A stretch of 18,777 nt of DNA from an uncultured Clostridia bacterium (GTDB lineage: Bacteria > Bacillota > Clostridia > TANB77 > CAG-508). The first letter of the stretch is position 1; every line of letters starts with the position of its first letter. Position numbers and translations under genes: made by a program. Positions 15,334 through 18,777 of this stretch are shown here, piece by piece. The notes beneath the pieces were generated by a model. That model saw nothing but the letters and a program-made list of their open reading frames with translations. It was not told the origin of the DNA and did not search any database. The stretch spans positions 1-18,777 of the forward strand of contig CAKPAX010000027.1 in NCBI GenBank assembly GCA_934133175.1. Direction: 5' to 3'.

Positions 15334-16830
15334 CTATTTTTTACTTTTGTTATTTTCCTTATTTAATTTATCAATTATTTTCTTTATAATACTTCTTTCA
15401 TCAAATGGATATTTCTTTCCATTAATTTCTTGATATAATTCATGACCTTTTCCAGCCAATACAATAATATCTTTTTTTGTTGCCATTTTTATTGCCTTTT
15501 CTATTGCTTCTGTTCTATCTACAACAACTTGGTAATTTCCTTTTGTCTTTTTTATTCCTTTTTCAATTTCTTTTATTATTTCTTCTGGTTCCTCTGTTCT
15601 AGGATTATCTGAAGTTATTATTGTATAATCTGCAATTCTTCCAGATATTTCTCCCATTATTGGTCTTTTTCCTTTGTCTCTATCTCCCCCACATCCAAAT
15701 ACAGAAATCACTCTTCCTCTTGTATAACTTTTTACTGCTTGTAATATACTTTCCAAACTTTCTGGTGAATGTGCATAATCTATCATTATTGGAATTTCAA
15801 ATTTATTATCTACAACTTCTGATCTTCCAGGAACTCTAACCTCTAATAAAGCTTCTTTTATTGTTTCTAATGATACTCCTACCTTTTGTGCCACACAGAT
15901 TGCTGCTAATGAATTGTATACACTAAATCTACCTGGAATTCCTGTTTTTACTCTCTCATTCCTATCTGTTATTTTAACTCTAAAATCAACATAAGAATTT
16001 GTAATCGTTATATCTTTAGCTAATAAATTACATGGATTATCTATACCATATGTTGTAATATCACTATTTGGAAATAATTTTGGGATTTTAGCAGCATATA
16101 AATCATCTGCATTTACTATTCCAACTTTACACATATTAAATAATTTTAATTTTGATTGGAAATAATCTTTCATATCAGTATGTTCTTTTTCACTAATATG
16201 ATCTTCTGAAAAATTAGTAAATATTGCAATATCAAAATTACAACCATCAACTCTATGCAATTTTAAGCTTTGTGATGACACTTCCATAACAACATATTCC
16301 ACTTTTTCTTTTGCCATTTGGAAAAATGTTTTTTGTAATTCCAAACTTTCTGGTGTTGTTCTATCACTTTCTTTTATTTTTTTACCATTAATATATGTAG
16401 CAATTGTACCTATTAAACCTACTTTTTTTCCAGCCTTTTCCAACAATTCTTTTATCATAAATGTTGTAGTAGTTTTTCCTTTGGTTCCAGTTACTCCAAT
16501 TAATTTAAACTTTCTTGATGGATTATCATAAAAATTGGATGAACATATTGCTAATGCCTCTCTTGTATCTTTAGCCATTATCACTGTCACATCATTTTTA
16601 ACATTTATTTTACTTAAATCACAGCCCTCTTGTATCATTACAGCTGTACATCCAGCATCTATTGCATCATTTATATAATTATGTCCATCTGTTTCAAAAC
16701 CTTTTATTGCAATAAACATATAGCCTGTTTTTACTTCTTTTGAATTATTTTCTATTCCTTTTATGTCGATATCTAAATTTCCTTTAACCTTTAAATTTTC
16801 TAAGCCCAATAAAATCTTCTTTAAATCCAT
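15334..16830 (-). CDS. murE: UDP-MurNAc-tripeptide synthetase (MurE), meso-diaminopimelate type
   Basis: MurE is an ATP-dependent ligase adding the third amino acid to UDP-MurNAc-L-Ala-D-Glu. In 498 residues the Mur-ligase domains are intact: N-terminal UDP-binding region (about 1-105), ATP loop TGTKGKTTT (114-122), the central-domain region TNFSEDH and DYFQSKLKLF (about 205-231) carrying a candidate carbamylated lysine, and DYAHSP (351-356). DNPRTEEP (408-415) is the meso-diaminopimelate recognition motif; lysine-adding enzymes have a different residue at the Arg. This predicts A1-gamma, DAP-type peptidoglycan. GGAG precedes the ATG. A possible own promoter lies at 16855-16883, between it and the PBP tail. 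Confidence 0.95.
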   Translation of the reverse strand: MDLKKILLGLENLKVKGNLDIDIKGIENNSKEVKTGYMFIAIKGFETDGHNYINDAIDAGCTAVMIQEGCDLSKINVKNDVTVIMAKDTREALAICSSNFYDNPSRKFKLIGVTGTKGKTTTTFMIKELLEKAGKKVGLIGTIATYINGKKIKESDRTTPESLELQKTFFQMAKEKVEYVVMEVSSQSLKLHRVDGCNFDIAIFTNFSEDHISEKEHTDMKDYFQSKLKLFNMCKVGIVNADDLYAAKIPKLFPNSDITTYGIDNPCNLLAKDITITNSYVDFRVKITDRNERVKTGIPGRFSVYNSLAAICVAQKVGVSLETIKEALLEVRVPGRSEVVDNKFEIPIMIDYAHSPESLESILQAVKSYTRGRVISVFGCGGDRDKGKRPIMGEISGRIADYTIITSDNPRTEEPEEIIKEIEKGIKKTKGNYQVVVDRTEAIEKAIKMATKKDIIVLAGKGHELYQEINGKKYPFDERSIIKKIIDKLNKENNKSKK

Positions 16831-16854
16831 AGTAATCTCCTTTATTTTTGTTAT

Positions 16855-16883
16855 ATTATATAACTAAAATACTATTTTGTATA
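16855..16883 (-). promoter_or_regulatory. Candidate promoter for murE and the wall operon
   Basis: On the minus strand TATACA (16878-16883, four of six consensus) is followed by exactly 17 bases and a perfect TATAAT (16855-16860), about 25 bases upstream of the murE ATG. If active, it frees murE-mraY-ftsW-murG-kinase from transcription starting upstream of the interrupted PBP gene. Confidence 0.5.
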
Positions 16884-16900
16884 GAGTTTTTGTTATTTTT

Positions 16901-17221
16901 TTAGTATTCTAAATACACACAACTTTTACTATATACAGTTAATCCTGACCTTGGTATTTGATTTGTAATTATAGTATTTTCTTTATCTAAATTTTCAGTT
17001 TCATTATTTATTTTTACTTCTAATTCTTTTTCTTTTAACACTTTTTCTGCCTCTTTTATACTCATTCCTACAACTTCTGGAACTTCTACTTCTACTTTTT
17101 GTTCTATTTCTTCAGTATTTCCCTGGTTAACTTCTAAATATGGTAATATTTCACTAAATATCTGGCCCCCAACTGGTGCTGCAACACCTCCTCCTTGGTG
17201 TATTTTGTCACCACAAATGGT
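16901..17221 (-). pseudogene. spoVD: 3' fragment of a class B penicillin-binding protein (SpoVD/PBP2 type), separated by an inserted element
   Basis: An open frame of 106 codons without a start. About residues 8-25 match the last part of a clostridial SpoVD-type transpeptidase (HQGGGVAAPVGGQIFSE, then ILPYLEV). After a charged linker comes one PASTA domain (VPEVVGMSIKEAEKVL, then ITNQIPRSGLTV), and the frame ends CVYLEY-stop just before murE, where this gene normally sits in dcw clusters. The active-site Ser, SxN and KTG motifs are not here; they would lie on the far side of the insertion. Upstream, the frame runs into a TGA at 17222-17224 and then recombinase sequence. Real PBP sequence probably begins around 17200. 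The first in-frame ATG falls in the PASTA domain, so the fragment is unlikely to be made alone. Whether the parent gene is sporulation SpoVD or the division PBP is not resolvable here. Confidence 0.85.
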
Positions 17222-17231
17222 TCAAGTTTAT
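17180..17231. other. Probable attachment-site junction of the inserted element
   Basis: The homology to PBP ends, and non-homologous sequence begins, between about 17195 and 17221. Centred at 17204/17205 is an imperfect inverted repeat: TTGGTG (17195-17200), eight bases, then CACCA (17209-17213), with further partial symmetry outward. Large serine recombinases use short imperfect-dyad att sites close to their gene, and the recombinase stop is at 17232. The exact crossover dinucleotide cannot be fixed without the other end. Confidence 0.55.
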
Positions 17232-18777
17232 TTATGCAGATATCGTTATTTTATTTTGATTATCTATAATTTCATTCAATTGATTCATAAATTTAAAATG
17301 TATAGTTATTTTTTTATTTTCATGCACTTCTATATAATCTATTAATTCCATTATAATACTTCTATCCAATTCAGTTATATTTTTATAAATCTTAAAATCT
17401 TCTATCCATTTACTGTTTCCGCTTATAATTTTATTCTGATTATTTTTTTGTTTTTGTAAATTCATTATAATTTCTTTTATCTTTTCTATATTCTGTTCAT
17501 ACTTTTGTTTATAATTAAAATATTCTTCTTTTGTTATATAATTATTTTTCCAATCTTCATACAATCCTCTTTTTAAATCAATTAATTTTTCCATTTCTTT
17601 ATTTTTTTCTTGTTTTATATTCTCAATGTTTTCATTTACTATTTTTTTAATATTTAATTTATTTACTTCATTCAACACTTTTTCAGTATCAACAAGCAAT
17701 TCTATGTGTAACTGAATAGTTTCTAATACAGCTTTCTCTAGTTTTTCCACTTTTAAAGTATGCTTTGTACATAACTTATTTGATTTTTTTCTATATGTAC
17801 CACATATGTAATATTCATAAATTGTTCCACTTTTGTTTTTTATATATTTTTTATGCATTGCTCTTCCGCAATCACTACACCTTAATATTCCTGCCCATTT
17901 ACTTAAATTTCCATTATTTTGTACTCTAGTATCTACTTTTCTTATATCTTGTGCCTTTGCAAATAATTCTTTATCTATAATTGGCTCATGCATATTTTCT
18001 ACTGTAATCCATTCTTCCTCTGGTACTTGCTCTACTTTATGCACTTTATAACTTTTTACTCTCCTTTTACCCTGTGTTATATTTCCTATGTAAATATCAT
18101 TTTTTAATATGTTTCTAACAGTTGATGGACACCATGAATAATCTTCTTGAAATATTTTTGAATTCTTAAATTTCTGATTTAACTTTTTCTTTTTATACCC
18201 TGTTGGATTTAAAACCCCCATATCGTTTAATCTATGACAAATACTTAAATTTCCTAATCCTTCATTTACTTTCCACTTAAAGATTTTCCTTACAATTTTA
18301 GCAGCCTCTTCATCTATAATTAACTTATGATTATCATCCGGATTTTTTATATAACCATATGATGGAAATGCACCTACAAATTCTCCGCTTCTTCTTTCTT
18401 CCATTTAATGCTGATCTAATTTTTATTGATGTATCTCTGCAATATTCATCATTTATTAAATTTTTAAATGGTACCAATATTGTATTTGTACTTGTAGGAT
18501 TTTTAAAACTATCTACATTATCATTTATTGCAATAAATCTTATATTAAATAATGGAAATATTTGCTCTATGTAATTTCCGACTTCTATATAATTTCTTCC
18601 AAGTCTAGATAAATCTTTAACCAGAACACAATTTATATTTCCAATTCTCATATCTTCTAGTAATCTTTGAAATCCAGGTCTATCAAAATCTGTTCCCGTG
18701 TAACCATCATCTACATAAGTATCATAAACAACCAAATCATCATGTTCTTCAATAAATTCATTTAATAATGCCTTTTG
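17204..18777 (-). mobile_element. End of a serine-recombinase element inserted in the PBP gene, running off the right edge
   Basis: The region from the PBP junction to the window end contains only the large serine recombinase, on the same strand as the interrupted gene. The left boundary is approximate. Size, cargo and the second junction lie outside. It could be a prophage, an integrative or mobilisable element, or a small excisable intervening element. Confidence 0.75.
17232..18777 (-). pseudogene. Large serine recombinase, split by a frameshift and incomplete at the right edge
   Basis: Site-specific recombinase of the resolvase/invertase superfamily, with a large C-terminal region. The 5' part (18334 to the edge, frame open through 18777) holds most of the catalytic domain: DTYVDDGYTGTDFDRPGF, KDLSRLGRNY with conserved arginines, and IKIRSALNG. 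The nucleophilic Ser segment lies off the edge, perhaps 30-35 residues away. The 3' part (17232-18404) continues as SGEFVGAFPSYGYIKNP, the recombinase domain, a zinc ribbon (CSDCG, then CGTYRKKSNKLC), a Lys/Glu-rich coiled coil (about 245-320 of that frame) and a C-terminal domain. The frames overlap at a purine tract near 18380-18404; removing one base gives a continuous NGRKKSGEFVGAF, typical of the family. The downstream ATG at 18404 has no ribosome site. It is either a decayed gene, an indel variant, or a sequence error. Confidence 0.85.

Noticed and set aside
17081..17204. Independent translation of the PBP/PASTA fragment
   Set aside because: The AAGGAGG at its start is followed only by out-of-frame TTG/GTG codons, and the first in-frame ATG lies within the PASTA domain.
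18375..18404. Programmed ribosomal frameshift in the recombinase
   Set aside because: The purine tract does not form a classic X-XXY-YYZ heptamer, no clear downstream pseudoknot is seen, and serine recombinases are not known to need one; mutation or error is simpler.

Overview
The window is very AT-rich, with Gram-positive signals throughout: strong AGGAGG-type ribosome sites, TTGACA/TATAAT promoters, and a PASTA-type class B penicillin-binding protein, RicT and a clostridial 2[4Fe-4S] ferredoxin. It looks like chromosomal DNA of a low-GC anaerobic member of Clostridia. A ferredoxin-dependent pyruvate oxidoreductase and a MurE with the meso-diaminopimelate motif support this. The species cannot be named from the sequence alone.

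Layout, left to right. (1) Positions 1-194 hold a 77-bp tandem repeat with no gene. (2) gatC and fbp (class III fructose-1,6-bisphosphatase) lie on the minus strand, each with its own promoter and separated by a long hairpin terminator. (3) A plus-strand operon porC-porD-porA-porB encodes a four-subunit pyruvate:ferredoxin oxidoreductase behind a near-consensus promoter, and ends at a bidirectional terminator shared with (4) a minus-strand gene for a protein with two OB-like halves, related to single-strand DNA-binding proteins. (5) A minus-strand operon lepB-holB-ricT-fdx follows, with its own promoter and terminator. (6) The minus-strand cell-wall (dcw) cluster reads murE-mraY-ftsW-murG, then a WalK/PhoR-type histidine kinase translationally coupled to murG and a membrane-anchored surface protein. 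murF, murD, divIB and a response regulator are absent from this stretch. (7) At the right end is the 3' tail of a SpoVD/PBP2-type penicillin-binding protein (C-terminal helix plus PASTA domain), immediately upstream of murE. It is cut off from the rest of its gene by a mobile element whose large serine recombinase lies next to the junction and runs off the window.

The most notable observation is this interruption. A serine-recombinase element sits inside the transpeptidase-coding part of the dcw-cluster PBP, in the same orientation as the gene. This recalls regulated intervening elements such as the sigK skin element, or prophages in comK. The recombinase is split by a one-base frameshift in a purine tract, so the element may be trapped, the assembly may contain an error, or a variant may have been captured. 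A plausible promoter between the PBP tail and murE could keep the downstream wall genes expressed despite the insertion.

Functionally, the wall cluster makes and flips/polymerises lipid-linked peptidoglycan precursor (MurE, MraY, MurG, FtsW). The coupled kinase may monitor wall or membrane state. LepB processes secreted proteins, and the Por complex and ferredoxin form the pyruvate-to-ferredoxin electron route typical of fermentative anaerobes.
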